This document shows, one piece after another, positions 18,668 through 27,476 of a DNA stretch of 64,000 nt. Position 1 is the stretch's first letter. Each line of letters opens with the position of its first letter. This DNA comes from Thalassotalea marina (GTDB lineage: Bacteria; Pseudomonadota; Gammaproteobacteria; Enterobacterales; Alteromonadaceae): the NCBI RefSeq assembly GCF_014656435.1, contig NZ_BNCK01000009.1, forward strand, positions 124,001 to 188,000. The letters are read 5' to 3'. The notes under the pieces are model-generated. The model did not search any database and had not been told where the DNA came from. It saw only the letters and a list, made by a program, of their open reading frames with translations. A program made the translations under genes and the position numbers.

Positions 18668-19779
18668 AGTTTTGCCAGTTCACCATTGATAAAGCTTAAC
18701 GCATCTTGATCTTGGTTTTTGAAAGCGACAATTTTTGCCTGTTCAAATGCATCTTTACTTTGGACAATTTGACCCAGCGTTTTTAAAATCAGGGCTTTAC
18801 GAGTAAGGTAAAATACACTATTCGGTTGACCTTTTATCACGACATCGATTACGTCAAGTGCCTGCTGAGCCTGCCCATGCTGAGCATAATAAAAGCTCAA
18901 GTCAATTAAACTTGTGGATGCATCAATAGGCTTTTTATATTTAAGCTCTAGCTCTTGATAATACGCTTTAACACTTGGCAACCCTTGCGCAGTAAACAAT
19001 GCCAGATCAGGTGAAAGGTCAGCAAAAAACCATTCTATACTGGCATTCAAACTAACAGTCGCTACAGACAAAAAGTTATGCTGGCTTAAATCTTCAAATC
19101 TTGCCGATTTTACTTTCGATAAATTTGCTTGGATTGTTTGAAACAACGCTCTGTTATTTACAAATGGCCCCAGTGATAAATACATTGGCTTGGCGTTTTT
19201 AGTAAGCAAATGGCTATTGTTTGACTGAGTTATTAAACCTGATTGATCTAATTCGAGTGCAGGTGAATGAACGAAATAGCCATCAAATAAGGTGTTTCTA
19301 GTTAAATAAGTGTAAAAAACAAAATTACCGTTACTCGAATACCCCTCTAATAGTCTGAAATCTTCAGTTTTAAAGTGAGCCTCTATAAAGGGTAGAATTT
19401 CATGTTCTAACACAGCCAACTGTAAGGTATTAGCGATACCTGATGCAGCCATATATTTAGGATGCATATCAGATTCAACCGTTACTTGCGGTACATTTAC
19501 AATTATAAATTGTGGCAAAGGCCCCATTGTAACGTGACTTAGCCAATTGACCTGGTGCACAAATGAATCAAAGCGACTCCCCCCCGCTGTGGTGTATAAC
19601 ACAGGATATGCTTTTTTATTGTTGAAGCCACTTGGCAGTGCCACTTTAAAATTTAGCGTACTAGATGCCTTTTGAGAGAGCAAACTGTGGGTTTGTATTT
19701 CAATGGCACTAACTCTAGCCTGCAAAGCAAGAGCCATTAACAGCAAAATTAAAATTTCGATTAATTTAAGTTTCATCAT
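18664..19779 (-). CDS. secreted esterase (esterase D fold) with C-terminal TPR
   Basis: A 371-residue exported protein. After the signal peptide (to about 25) comes a PF00756-type alpha/beta hydrolase: FKVALPSGFNNKKAYPVLYTTAGG, a nucleophile elbow GYSSNGNF, and HNFLS near the end of the domain as the likely catalytic His. Residues about 285-371 form tetratricopeptide-like helices (FYYAQHGQAQQALDVIDVVIKGQPNSVFYLTRKALILKTLGQ). Enzymes of this type hydrolyse siderophore, sugar or thiol esters; the substrate cannot be told. Adjacent to a serine hydrolase on the same strand. Confidence 0.82.
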   Translation of the reverse strand: MMKLKLIEILILLLMALALQARVSAIEIQTHSLLSQKASSTLNFKVALPSGFNNKKAYPVLYTTAGGSRFDSFVHQVNWLSHVTMGPLPQFIIVNVPQVTVESDMHPKYMAASGIANTLQLAVLEHEILPFIEAHFKTEDFRLLEGYSSNGNFVFYTYLTRNTLFDGYFVHSPALELDQSGLITQSNNSHLLTKNAKPMYLSLGPFVNNRALFQTIQANLSKVKSARFEDLSQHNFLSVATVSLNASIEWFFADLSPDLALFTAQGLPSVKAYYQELELKYKKPIDASTSLIDLSFYYAQHGQAQQALDVIDVVIKGQPNSVFYLTRKALILKTLGQIVQSKDAFEQAKIVAFKNQDQDALSFINGELAKL

Positions 19780-19905
19780 TTACCTTCATCAATATTTAAA
19801 TCGATAAAAGCATGACAAACCATAACGCTAAACAATTGATTTTAGATTGATAAAAAACTGATATTTACCTGATGACACTCAAATAAAAGCGATTTAGTTA
19901 AAGAT

Positions 19906-19928
19906 ATAGGGAGATGGAATCTCCCTAT
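19906..19928 (-). terminator. stem-loop terminator after the serine hydrolase gene
   Basis: A perfect 10-bp inverted repeat (ATAGGGAGAT / ATCTCCCTAT) with a 3-nt loop lies 15 bp after the stop of the serine hydrolase gene. The following minus-strand sequence is only moderately T-rich (ATCTTTAAC), so it may be a weak terminator that lets some transcript reach the esterase gene. Confidence 0.6.
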
Positions 19929-19943
19929 TAATTGAATTAAAAA

Positions 19944-21428
19944 TTATTTAGATGATCTAGGTGATTCATCACTATGGCCATTTTCATATAAACCTATTAG
20001 TTTGATTGGTTCATTACTTTCGTCAAATACCACAGTTAACCTGAACCCCTCAAAATTGCCTACTTTGAAAGTATTATGGTAAAGCGGCGTTAATACAGCT
20101 GCTTCCCCTCTCCCTCGACGATATTTGAGCTTACCTTGCTCAACAAATAACTCTCTATCACCATAAAATCCAGCAAGTTTTTCTTTCGGAAAGTTGGCTA
20201 TTTGAGGAGTTTCAATAGCAGGTGCCACTAACGGCTTTAACCAATTGATTTTTTTAATCACCCTTTGGTTTTCTGGAAATTCACTAAGGACTTTTTCAAA
20301 ATTAGCAATAGACTTGATATATTCACCTTTTCCAGCTTGTTCATACGCCAAACGTTCTGTTTGCCATATAGCAGAATCTGATTGGCCATAACCTAACCAT
20401 TTTGCGATAGCCTGACTTTTAGCAAAGTATCTTAGGGTCATTTGTTTACTTATTGCTAAACCGTTTTCGCTATTTGCAAAATATACAAATGCTCGACCTG
20501 TTTTAGCATCTATTGCAGTAAATGCTCGCGATACACCATTATCGCCCCAATGCCAAACAAGATGTTGCCCTTCTGCTTTGTAAATCCCCCACCCTAGGCC
20601 CCAAGCCATTGTAACGTGAGAGGTTTCGTCATAACTGGTAATTTGTTTTGAGAAGGCCTCATTTTTCATGACCTCACTTAACTGTGACGGTTGAAACCAA
20701 GCAGCAATAAATTTTAAGTAATCTTCTGCCGTAGTATGCAAACTTGCCGCCGCATTCGACATGCCAGTTTCTCTTTCAACTTGAAAGCCAGATCGAGTAT
20801 GCCCTAAAGCAATATTCGATGGTTTATTTTGAGGCCATGCAAAATAGGAATGCTTCATGTTAAGCGGCTTAAACACTTCTTTATCCGCTATTTGCTGGTA
20901 ACTCAAGCCAGTCATTTTTTCTAATACACGTTGTAAATAAACATACCCCTCACCCGAGTAGCCAAATTGGCTTGCTGGTTTGAACTTAAACTCTAACTGC
21001 TCACCTCCCCAATTCGGTAATCCCGATTGATGAGATAAAATCAGCCGTGGCGTTAAAAGTTCGGCCCAAGCTTTATTAACCAATCGTTTGTAAGGCAATA
21101 TTTGGTGAAGTGGTTGATCTAGAGATAATTCGCCGCGCTGCGCCATTTTTAGCACAATAAAAGCAAGCACAGGTTTACTCAGTGAAGCCGCTTGAAAAAT
21201 CGTGTCATTAGAAACGGGAAGTTCAGACTTGCTGTTTGCCTGCCCAAAAGTTGCTAACTGAACGTGTTGTTTACCATCAATGTAACCGGCGCTCACACCA
21301 GGAATAGAAGCAGAGTTTGCAAGTCGCTCAACAACGCTCTCAAGCGACTCTTGCGCATGGCATGCAACCCCCCACGCAGAGATAATAGTAAAACAAACGA
21401 TAGTGTTAACTTTATTGATAAGTGTCAT
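19944..21428 (-). CDS. beta-lactamase-fold serine hydrolase (class C/EstB type)
   Basis: A 494-residue exported protein (signal peptide to about Ala25, GVACHA-QES). It has the S-x-x-K motif of penicillin-binding-protein-like hydrolases (AASLSKPV, about residues 80-87), a Tyr-Ser-Gly second motif (FGYSGEGYVY) and an HxG-type third motif (VWHWGDNG). A C-terminal ~110 residues include a helical TPR-like piece (YIKSIANFEKVLSEFPENQRVIKKI) and a beta-rich tail. Could be a peptidase, esterase or D-aminopeptidase. The YSG and HWG variants argue against true beta-lactamase. Confidence 0.82.
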   Translation of the reverse strand: MTLINKVNTIVCFTIISAWGVACHAQESLESVVERLANSASIPGVSAGYIDGKQHVQLATFGQANSKSELPVSNDTIFQAASLSKPVLAFIVLKMAQRGELSLDQPLHQILPYKRLVNKAWAELLTPRLILSHQSGLPNWGGEQLEFKFKPASQFGYSGEGYVYLQRVLEKMTGLSYQQIADKEVFKPLNMKHSYFAWPQNKPSNIALGHTRSGFQVERETGMSNAAASLHTTAEDYLKFIAAWFQPSQLSEVMKNEAFSKQITSYDETSHVTMAWGLGWGIYKAEGQHLVWHWGDNGVSRAFTAIDAKTGRAFVYFANSENGLAISKQMTLRYFAKSQAIAKWLGYGQSDSAIWQTERLAYEQAGKGEYIKSIANFEKVLSEFPENQRVIKKINWLKPLVAPAIETPQIANFPKEKLAGFYGDRELFVEQGKLKYRRGRGEAAVLTPLYHNTFKVGNFEGFRLTVVFDESNEPIKLIGLYENGHSDESPRSSK

Positions 21429-21503
21429 CTTTTCTTCAGCTAGTTTTTTTATTTACACAGTAGATAAGATAGCAACTTATCAATAAAGGTTTAAACCAAT
21501 AAG

Positions 21504-23321
21504 CTAATTAGCGACACATGATTCTGGTTTTTCAAAGTTTTGCAACGCTAATGACTGTTCCAGTAATTCGAGATCCGCACATGAAATACCATCATTTCCA
21601 AATAACGACAATCCTGTGATTTTTTCTAAAGCAAATATTGGATCAACATCAATTATTTGATTGTGAGATAAATGGAGTAACTCAAGATTGATTAGTCCAT
21701 TAATTGGCGTTAAATCTTCAACCTCACCGTCTAAAACTAGAGATGTAAGCTTGGCTTTGTTCGATAGAGCTGAGATATCTTGAAAGGTATTTATTTCTAA
21801 TAAACCATCTTGGATAAACAATAACTCTAGATTATTTAAGTTAGCCAATGCAGTAAGATCGGAAATTCCATTTTCACTTGGCCATAACTTCAGCGTTCGT
21901 AACTGAGTTAAACCAGCTAACGGAGTTAAATCAAGCCCTTTGTTCCGATCATAATTAAATGACTCCAATAGGTTTAGTTGAGCTATTGAATCAACATTAC
22001 TCACTTGAGATAAACCAATAGATAACTCTTTTAGTAAAACTAAGTGCTCTAGAAAACTCACGTTCTCTAACTTTGCGTCATACCAACCATTAGAGGTTGT
22101 ATAACCACCAACATGCAGTTTTTCTAATTGTGTTAACTGCATTAACGGCGATGTATCAACAAGATTTGTAGTAAATAAATGCAAATTAGTCAGTTGTTTG
22201 AGTTGTGCCAAAGGGGTTATATCAGTTGCCTTACTACTATATATGGTTAACTTGTTTAAACTGTTGAGCTGAGCCAATGGCATTAAATCAGTAGCGTTAT
22301 GATTTGCCATAAGTAATTCATTCAGGTTTGTTAGTTGCGCTAACGGTGATATATCGTCAGTATCTGAACTAGGGTCAAGTTGCCCAAATGTTAGGCTGTT
22401 TAAATTTGTCATATTTCTAATGGGCTCAAGACTTTGCAAACTATTGCCTACCAGCCACAAGAGTTTAAGGTTAGTCGCTGCCGATAAAGGACTAATATCT
22501 CGAATATCATTATTATTTTGACCTTGGCTGTCATTAAATGCAGAAAACTGTTCTAGCTTGGTTAACGCAGATAATGGTGTTAAATCATTAACCTTGTTAT
22601 TCGCAATATTTAGGCCTGTTAAATTGGATAAGCCAGATAAAGGTGACAAATCTGCCACATTATTTTGAGGTAACCACACACTTTGCAACGCAACATGTTC
22701 AGCAAGGGGGCTAAGATCTGCAATACTATTATTTGTGAAATCTACTTGTATAAGGTGTTCAAACTTTTCCAAGTCATCAATTGATTGTATGCCATAACCA
22801 TGGCAACTAACTTCAACAATACCAAGGTCTTTCTCAGCATAATGGCTGGAATGAAGACATTGATTTAAACCATTATCATCGAAGTTAATTTCAGTTAAAT
22901 TGGTAAAAGCCTTGATGGTTACATCGACATTTTTACTTGCCGTTGCATTATCATCGTCGGTTACCGTTAACTTAAAAGTCAGCACTTCATCCTTGAGTAC
23001 TTCTGGCGCTATAAATTCTAGTGAAGACAGTGAATGGACAAAACCATTGGTTACAGCACTACCACTGATTTGCTCCCATTTATATTCATTTACAGTACCA
23101 TCACTATCAGACACAGTAGGAGTAAAAGAAAAGGCCGCCCTTTCATTTATAGATTGTGTTGGCATATCGTTAATATTGGGGGCAACATTAGTTGTTGCGC
23201 CAGGGGTAGCGGGTTTAGAGCCACTACTCGCACTTCCTCCGCCCCCTCCTCCACATGCACTAAGAATGATTGAAATTGAAGAAATGATAAGTGTTGTTTT
23301 TATTAGCCTTGTTGAAATCAT
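21504..23321 (-). CDS. leucine-rich-repeat lipoprotein with Ig/PKD-like domain
   Basis: A 605-residue surface lipoprotein candidate. I choose the ATG at 23321 (a GTG four codons upstream is also in frame). The signal ends in ISIILSAC followed by a Gly-rich tether (GGGGGGSAS). Residues about 40-140 form a PKD/REJ-like beta-sandwich (PTVSDSDGTVNEYKWEQISG, FKLTVTDDDNATASKNV). From about 190 to the end run some 16 leucine-rich repeats of about 22 residues of the internalin-like type (LxxLxxLxxxxNxxxDLxPLAxL). LRRs bind proteins, so a role in contact or sensing is likely. A divergent AraC-type HTH gene lies 205 bp away. Confidence 0.88.
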   Translation of the reverse strand: MISTRLIKTTLIISSISIILSACGGGGGGSASSGSKPATPGATTNVAPNINDMPTQSINERAAFSFTPTVSDSDGTVNEYKWEQISGSAVTNGFVHSLSSLEFIAPEVLKDEVLTFKLTVTDDDNATASKNVDVTIKAFTNLTEINFDDNGLNQCLHSSHYAEKDLGIVEVSCHGYGIQSIDDLEKFEHLIQVDFTNNSIADLSPLAEHVALQSVWLPQNNVADLSPLSGLSNLTGLNIANNKVNDLTPLSALTKLEQFSAFNDSQGQNNNDIRDISPLSAATNLKLLWLVGNSLQSLEPIRNMTNLNSLTFGQLDPSSDTDDISPLAQLTNLNELLMANHNATDLMPLAQLNSLNKLTIYSSKATDITPLAQLKQLTNLHLFTTNLVDTSPLMQLTQLEKLHVGGYTTSNGWYDAKLENVSFLEHLVLLKELSIGLSQVSNVDSIAQLNLLESFNYDRNKGLDLTPLAGLTQLRTLKLWPSENGISDLTALANLNNLELLFIQDGLLEINTFQDISALSNKAKLTSLVLDGEVEDLTPINGLINLELLHLSHNQIIDVDPIFALEKITGLSLFGNDGISCADLELLEQSLALQNFEKPESCVAN

Positions 23322-23526
23322 AGAAATATCCACTTTCAGTGTTGAGATTTTTATCTTTAAAAGAAAATTTCTTCTTATTAAAACATCAAGATAAAAATCA
23401 AACCTTCCTTGGATCGAACATAAAAATAAAAATTATTTTTGGAAAAATAGCGCTAAATTTCTGGCTAGCTAGTTAACTGAATATCTAAATAATCATTTGC
23501 ACCGTTTTAAATTTAAGGTGCAAGAT

Positions 23527-23913
23527 ATGGCTAGGGTTAAAAGATTTACCAATGCCGATAACTTTTTAGATGAACTCACTTGTATTATTGACAACCTTAT
23601 CGCTCAAAGTAATCAGTTACCTGATATAGAAAAAAATGACCTTAAGATAATCGATATTGCTTTAGAGTTTGGCGTAACACCTAACACACTGAGACGTTGG
23701 TGTCATGAATATACCAAACTCTCTGCTAAACAGTTTTTATCACTGTATCGAATTGAAAAAGCTAAAATTCTGCTAAAAAATGGACTTAAACCTTCAGTTG
23801 TTGCACAACAACTGGCTTTTACTCAGCACAAAGTATTTTCCACAGTATTTAAGCAAGTAACTAATAAAACGCCAAAGACATATCAATATTACAGTAACAA
23901 AGCTAAAGGATAG
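23527..23913 (+). CDS. stand-alone AraC-type helix-turn-helix protein
   Basis: A 128-residue protein whose C-terminal ~85 residues are an AraC/XylS DNA-binding domain (IDIALEFGVTPNTLRRWCHEYTKLSAKQFLSLYRIEKAKILL, then VAQQLAFTQHKVFSTVFKQVTNKTPKTYQ). The N-terminal ~45 residues are a short helical piece with no ligand-binding cupin, so the protein is far shorter than usual AraC regulators. I choose the ATG at 23527, preceded by AAGGTG at 7 nt; a TTG at 23497 is in frame. It converges with the kinase gene (20 bp gap) and diverges from the LRR lipoprotein gene. Confidence 0.82.
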   Translation: MARVKRFTNADNFLDELTCIIDNLIAQSNQLPDIEKNDLKIIDIALEFGVTPNTLRRWCHEYTKLSAKQFLSLYRIEKAKILLKNGLKPSVVAQQLAFTQHKVFSTVFKQVTNKTPKTYQYYSNKAKG

Positions 23914-23933
23914 TGTTAATTATCGACACCAAA

Positions 23934-26291
23934 TTAAAAGCCAGATTGTATTTGCAGGTTTTTATCTGAGTTTATAACCACTTGATACTCTTTAATTATA
24001 TTTTGAGTTAATTTGCGCTTTGCGTATTTACCCATAGATAAAGCATGTACATCAGCAAGCAAGTTTTTATTTATTACACCTAGGTGCTCTTTTTGAAAAT
24101 TATAGAACCTATATTGTGCAACTAAATGCTTGTAACTGTCTTTGCCAAACTGCTGTTGTGCAATGTTAATAGCACGGCTAAAGATTTGTTTAGATAAAGC
24201 AACCTGTTTCGTACATGCTTCAATTTTTGCTTGTTCCATCAAGGCTAAAATGCCATCAGTTTTATCGTTTTGTTCCAAAAGCACGTTAGTTGCTGAAGCT
24301 ACAATTGTCGCAGCCTTACTACAATTTCCCTGTAGTCGATAAACTCTCGCCAAACTTACCCAAGATTCATTCTCTATTGGTGAATTTACACCATACTCAA
24401 CTTTTATATCTTGTATCAGAGTGTCTAGGCCTGTTTCTGCTCTCTTGTACTCTTTGGCCAATATATAAGTTTCGATTAAATTTAATCTTTTTTGTAAAAC
24501 CGATGCGTGTCGATTTGAGCCATATTTTTCAGCTAATAAGGCAATTGACTTCTCAAGGTGAATTAGTGCATTAGCAAAATCGTTTTCACGAGCAAAAACA
24601 ACACCTAGCGTATTGTGCATCGAGCTTTTCTTGGTTAACGAAATGACATGCTGGTATTGATTTAACGCTTGCAGAATAGTTAGCTTAACAAGGTCATGTT
24701 TGCCCTGCTTATATAAGAAGTACGACTTCGAGACTGCCGCCGCGGCTAACGCTCGTTGCTCGGGCTCTGAGGGGTAATTCCCAAGTTTTAGTGCAAGTTC
24801 ATCAACACGCTCATAAGCTAACTGCGCTTGCTGCGGCTCCCCAAGCTTATCTGCAACATAAGCCTTAGTAACGTAAAAATTTATGCCTAAATCTATATTC
24901 CCTTGATCAAAATCGTAGATCGATTCAATATCATCCAAGATAACTTTAGACCTTTGAAAATTCTTTCCCGCTTGATAACTCTTCGCCATTTCATATAACA
25001 CGGCAAGTCTTGCTTCTGGATACTGCTCCAACTCAGTTTTAGCTCTGTGAGATATGTCAGTTAGCATTTCTTCTACGGTATATTTACCAATTTTACTTTT
25101 CCTCGTTACATTAGCGTATTGAAATATGCTAATCATAAACTCTGCAACAGCCTTTTGTTTTGCTAAAGACGTTTCAAGCTTTTGGCTTTTAAAATAAACA
25201 TTAGTACTAAATGCTGCTACCACCCCAATAAACAAAACAGCAATACCAACAAATACGACATTTCGCTGCAGACTTTTTTTCACTTTTATCCAAGTAGAGT
25301 TGCTGTCTTCCTGTAGGGGATAATTCGCTTGGTGGTTTTGTATGTCTAGCATCAAGAGTTCAACTGAATCGTATCGCTCTTCTATATTTTGTCGGCAACA
25401 CCTGTTTGATATTCTTGTAACCTCTTCGTTATTGATACCTAGCCTCTTCAATAACATTCCGAGTGAAAATATATCACTGGCCGTTGTTAACTTCTTACCC
25501 TCAATTTGTTCTGGGCTTGCAAATTCTCGACTAGCCGCAACAATATTGCCTTTTGCCAAATTACTATTATTTTCTTCAATACATTGAGACTCGTGAAATG
25601 AATTAGCAATGCCAAAGTCCATCAACTTTGGTTCTTGGTGTTGATCAACCAAAATATTTGAAGGCTTTATGTCTGCGTGAATCACCATATTTTTATGTGC
25701 AAACTGCACCGCTCGACAAACCTTAAGAAACAACGTTAGTCGTGTTTTTGCATCAAGCTTTTCAGTGATGCAGTATTGATCAATAGCAACACCATCAACA
25801 TATTCCATCACCATGTACTGCAACTCTTGCTCAAGAGCTCCCAGCGTATAAAGCCTTGCAATATATACATGCTCAAGATTGGCTAAATACTGCGCTTCGC
25901 TTTGTAAAAAGTTTTTTCCCGCAAGCAGCGATATGGAAGGGTAAACAAACTTAATGGCAACCTTTTGCTCAAGCTGGCCATCATTACGTTCACCCAAATA
26001 AACTGCGCCCATGCCACCCTGGCCAAGCTTTTTTACCAATTTGTACACACCAACTTGTTGGCCAACTAACTCATGGATGAAACTATCTTCAACTAGCTGA
26101 TCTGCTTGTTTACCAATTAACACTTTAAACTTTGTTTGCTTCATATTTTCATGATGAGCACAAATAAGGGCTATAACGTCATGATAAAAATCATGATTTT
26201 CATCTATAAATGTTGATAGATTTTCCAGCATATGCTGTTCATCAACCTCAAGCAGATGTTGGAAAAGCGCAAGTGAAGTATCAAAATTCAT
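23934..26291 (-). CDS. membrane-bound Ser/Thr protein kinase with TPR sensor region
   Basis: A 785-residue Hanks-type kinase. I choose the ATG at 26291 (AAGGA upstream; MNFDTSLALF); the frame is open further upstream to 26369. Kinase domain about 82-320: Gly loop GQGGMGAVY (90-98), Lys114 in AIKF, catalytic loop HADIKPSN (205-212), DFG at 225-227 and SPEQ (259-262). The Arg of HRD is replaced by Ala, so activation should not need activation-loop phosphorylation. One membrane helix at about 344-362 and then some 400 residues of TPR-like helices, expected outside the cytoplasm. It follows an ECF sigma gene by 34 bp, a known pairing. Confidence 0.9.
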   Translation of the reverse strand: MNFDTSLALFQHLLEVDEQHMLENLSTFIDENHDFYHDVIALICAHHENMKQTKFKVLIGKQADQLVEDSFIHELVGQQVGVYKLVKKLGQGGMGAVYLGERNDGQLEQKVAIKFVYPSISLLAGKNFLQSEAQYLANLEHVYIARLYTLGALEQELQYMVMEYVDGVAIDQYCITEKLDAKTRLTLFLKVCRAVQFAHKNMVIHADIKPSNILVDQHQEPKLMDFGIANSFHESQCIEENNSNLAKGNIVAASREFASPEQIEGKKLTTASDIFSLGMLLKRLGINNEEVTRISNRCCRQNIEERYDSVELLMLDIQNHQANYPLQEDSNSTWIKVKKSLQRNVVFVGIAVLFIGVVAAFSTNVYFKSQKLETSLAKQKAVAEFMISIFQYANVTRKSKIGKYTVEEMLTDISHRAKTELEQYPEARLAVLYEMAKSYQAGKNFQRSKVILDDIESIYDFDQGNIDLGINFYVTKAYVADKLGEPQQAQLAYERVDELALKLGNYPSEPEQRALAAAAVSKSYFLYKQGKHDLVKLTILQALNQYQHVISLTKKSSMHNTLGVVFARENDFANALIHLEKSIALLAEKYGSNRHASVLQKRLNLIETYILAKEYKRAETGLDTLIQDIKVEYGVNSPIENESWVSLARVYRLQGNCSKAATIVASATNVLLEQNDKTDGILALMEQAKIEACTKQVALSKQIFSRAINIAQQQFGKDSYKHLVAQYRFYNFQKEHLGVINKNLLADVHALSMGKYAKRKLTQNIIKEYQVVINSDKNLQIQSGF

Positions 26292-26325
26292 GGTTGTCCT
26301 TATTGTTTTTATTATACTTTCAACG

Positions 26326-26913
26326 TTAGCATTGGGTGCGCAGATACGCTTTTGCAACAGAAAGCTCATTGTAGACTGTTGATTTTTTTATGGTGAGTTC
26401 CGCACTAATGTTGTCAATGTCATAACCAAGAAAGTAATGAAGCAATGCCACCTGATATGATCTCGGGGCAATATTTGCTAACTTTGACAGCGCGTTGTCG
26501 AAGTTAATGTAGGGTTCTAGCTCGTCAGGTAAAGAGATAAAATCGATCAAGCTTTCGCTATTAGCCGTTCTTTTTTTTGCACTTTTTGCTTTCAAATCAT
26601 CTAATAAAACCCATCGGACAAAAGATGCTAATGACGTAAAAAATTGCTCGCGATTATCAAAAATTTCTTTGGGCGGAGAAAGTTGAACAAGTACTTCATG
26701 TAAAAGCGAGGTGGTATTTGGCAGCTGCTCTAACAAGGTATTAGATGAGCTTTTGTTAGTAATTTGTTTTTTTACAATTCCCTTTAAATGGTAATAAATA
26801 ATGCTTCTTAATTGATTTGCACTATTTAAATCATTTTGAACAACCCAGCAATTTAAAATTTGAGTAAAATTTGCCGGTGCACCACTTTTTAACGAATGAC
26901 AGCTATATTCCAT
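26326..26913 (-). CDS. ECF sigma factor of the kinase-associated type
   Basis: A 195-residue sigma-70-like protein. Region 2 lies near residues 30-110 (NQLRSIIYYHLKGIVKKQ, FVRWVLLDDLKAKSAKKR) and region 4 at about 140-195 (IAPRSYQVALLHYFLGYDIDNISAELTIKKSTVYNELSVAKAYLRTQ), the PF07638-type pattern. There is no anti-sigma gene; the downstream Ser/Thr kinase gene 34 bp away is the likely controller, as described for several kinase-linked ECF groups. No Shine-Dalgarno is visible before the ATG at 26913, so translation may be weak or the start may differ. Confidence 0.85.
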   Translation of the reverse strand: MEYSCHSLKSGAPANFTQILNCWVVQNDLNSANQLRSIIYYHLKGIVKKQITNKSSSNTLLEQLPNTTSLLHEVLVQLSPPKEIFDNREQFFTSLASFVRWVLLDDLKAKSAKKRTANSESLIDFISLPDELEPYINFDNALSKLANIAPRSYQVALLHYFLGYDIDNISAELTIKKSTVYNELSVAKAYLRTQC

Positions 26914-27059
26914 TACTATTTATGTATCAATAAATTAAGAACGTACAAAAGATACGCTAACATAATTGTTTGCCAGATTACATAATTGAGTTAGTTGATG
27001 CAAAAAGTCAGCAAATATTAAAAAAATAACAAAACTTATGTAGCCATTATCATTACAAA

Positions 27060-27090
27060 TAAAAAAGGTAATAACATTGCTGCTATTACC
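27060..27090 (-). terminator. rho-independent terminator of the isc operon
   Basis: On the minus strand a 7-bp stem (GGTAATA / TATTACC, arms 27084-27090 and 27067-27073) is followed by six T, 30 bp after the fdx stop. It marks the end of the isc operon; there is no iscX after fdx. Confidence 0.75.
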
Positions 27091-27119
27091 CTTTTAAAAT
27101 CTACTTAACTCAAATTCAA

Positions 27120-27458
27120 TTAGTGATTTTCAGACACCATATTTACGGTATATTTTGGAATTTCTACCACTAGGTCTTCATCAGCAACGATAGCCTGACA
27201 GCCTAAGCGAGATTCAGGCTCTAAGCCCCACGCTTTGTCTAACATGTCGTCTTCTAATTCGTCACTTTCTTCCAGCGAATCAAAACCTTCACGAATGATC
27301 ACATGACACGTTGTACAAGCACATACCTTTTCACACGCATGTTCAATACCGATGTCGTTTTTAAGTGCAACATCTAGCACACTTTCACCAGCTTCGGCTT
27401 CTAACACCGCGCCATCAGGACATAATTCTTCATGAGGTAACACTATGATTTTTGGCAT
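27120..27458 (-). CDS. fdx: ISC-type [2Fe-2S] ferredoxin
   Basis: A 112-residue ferredoxin with cluster ligands in HACEKVCACTTCHV (C-x5-C-x2-C) and a fourth Cys in RLGCQA, typical adrenodoxin-like spacing. It supplies electrons to the IscS/IscU assembly machinery. I choose the ATG at 27458 (MPKIIVLPHEELCPDG), preceded by GAGA; an upstream in-frame start at 27476 adds six residues not seen in the family. Last gene of the isc operon. Confidence 0.95.
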   Translation of the reverse strand: MPKIIVLPHEELCPDGAVLEAEAGESVLDVALKNDIGIEHACEKVCACTTCHVIIREGFDSLEESDELEDDMLDKAWGLEPESRLGCQAIVADEDLVVEIPKYTVNMVSENH

Positions 27459-27476
27459 AATAATCTCTAAACTCAA

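Noticed and set aside
21504-23321. Repetitive DNA of period about 66 bp, as in a CRISPR array
   Set aside because: The repeats are in frame, degenerate and encode leucine-rich repeats; no conserved direct repeat with unique spacers.
22900-23394. Plus-strand 164-codon frame across the start of the LRR gene
   Set aside because: Antisense to a complete lipoprotein signal and PKD-like domain; the translated product has a run of Pro from the Gly tether and no family features.
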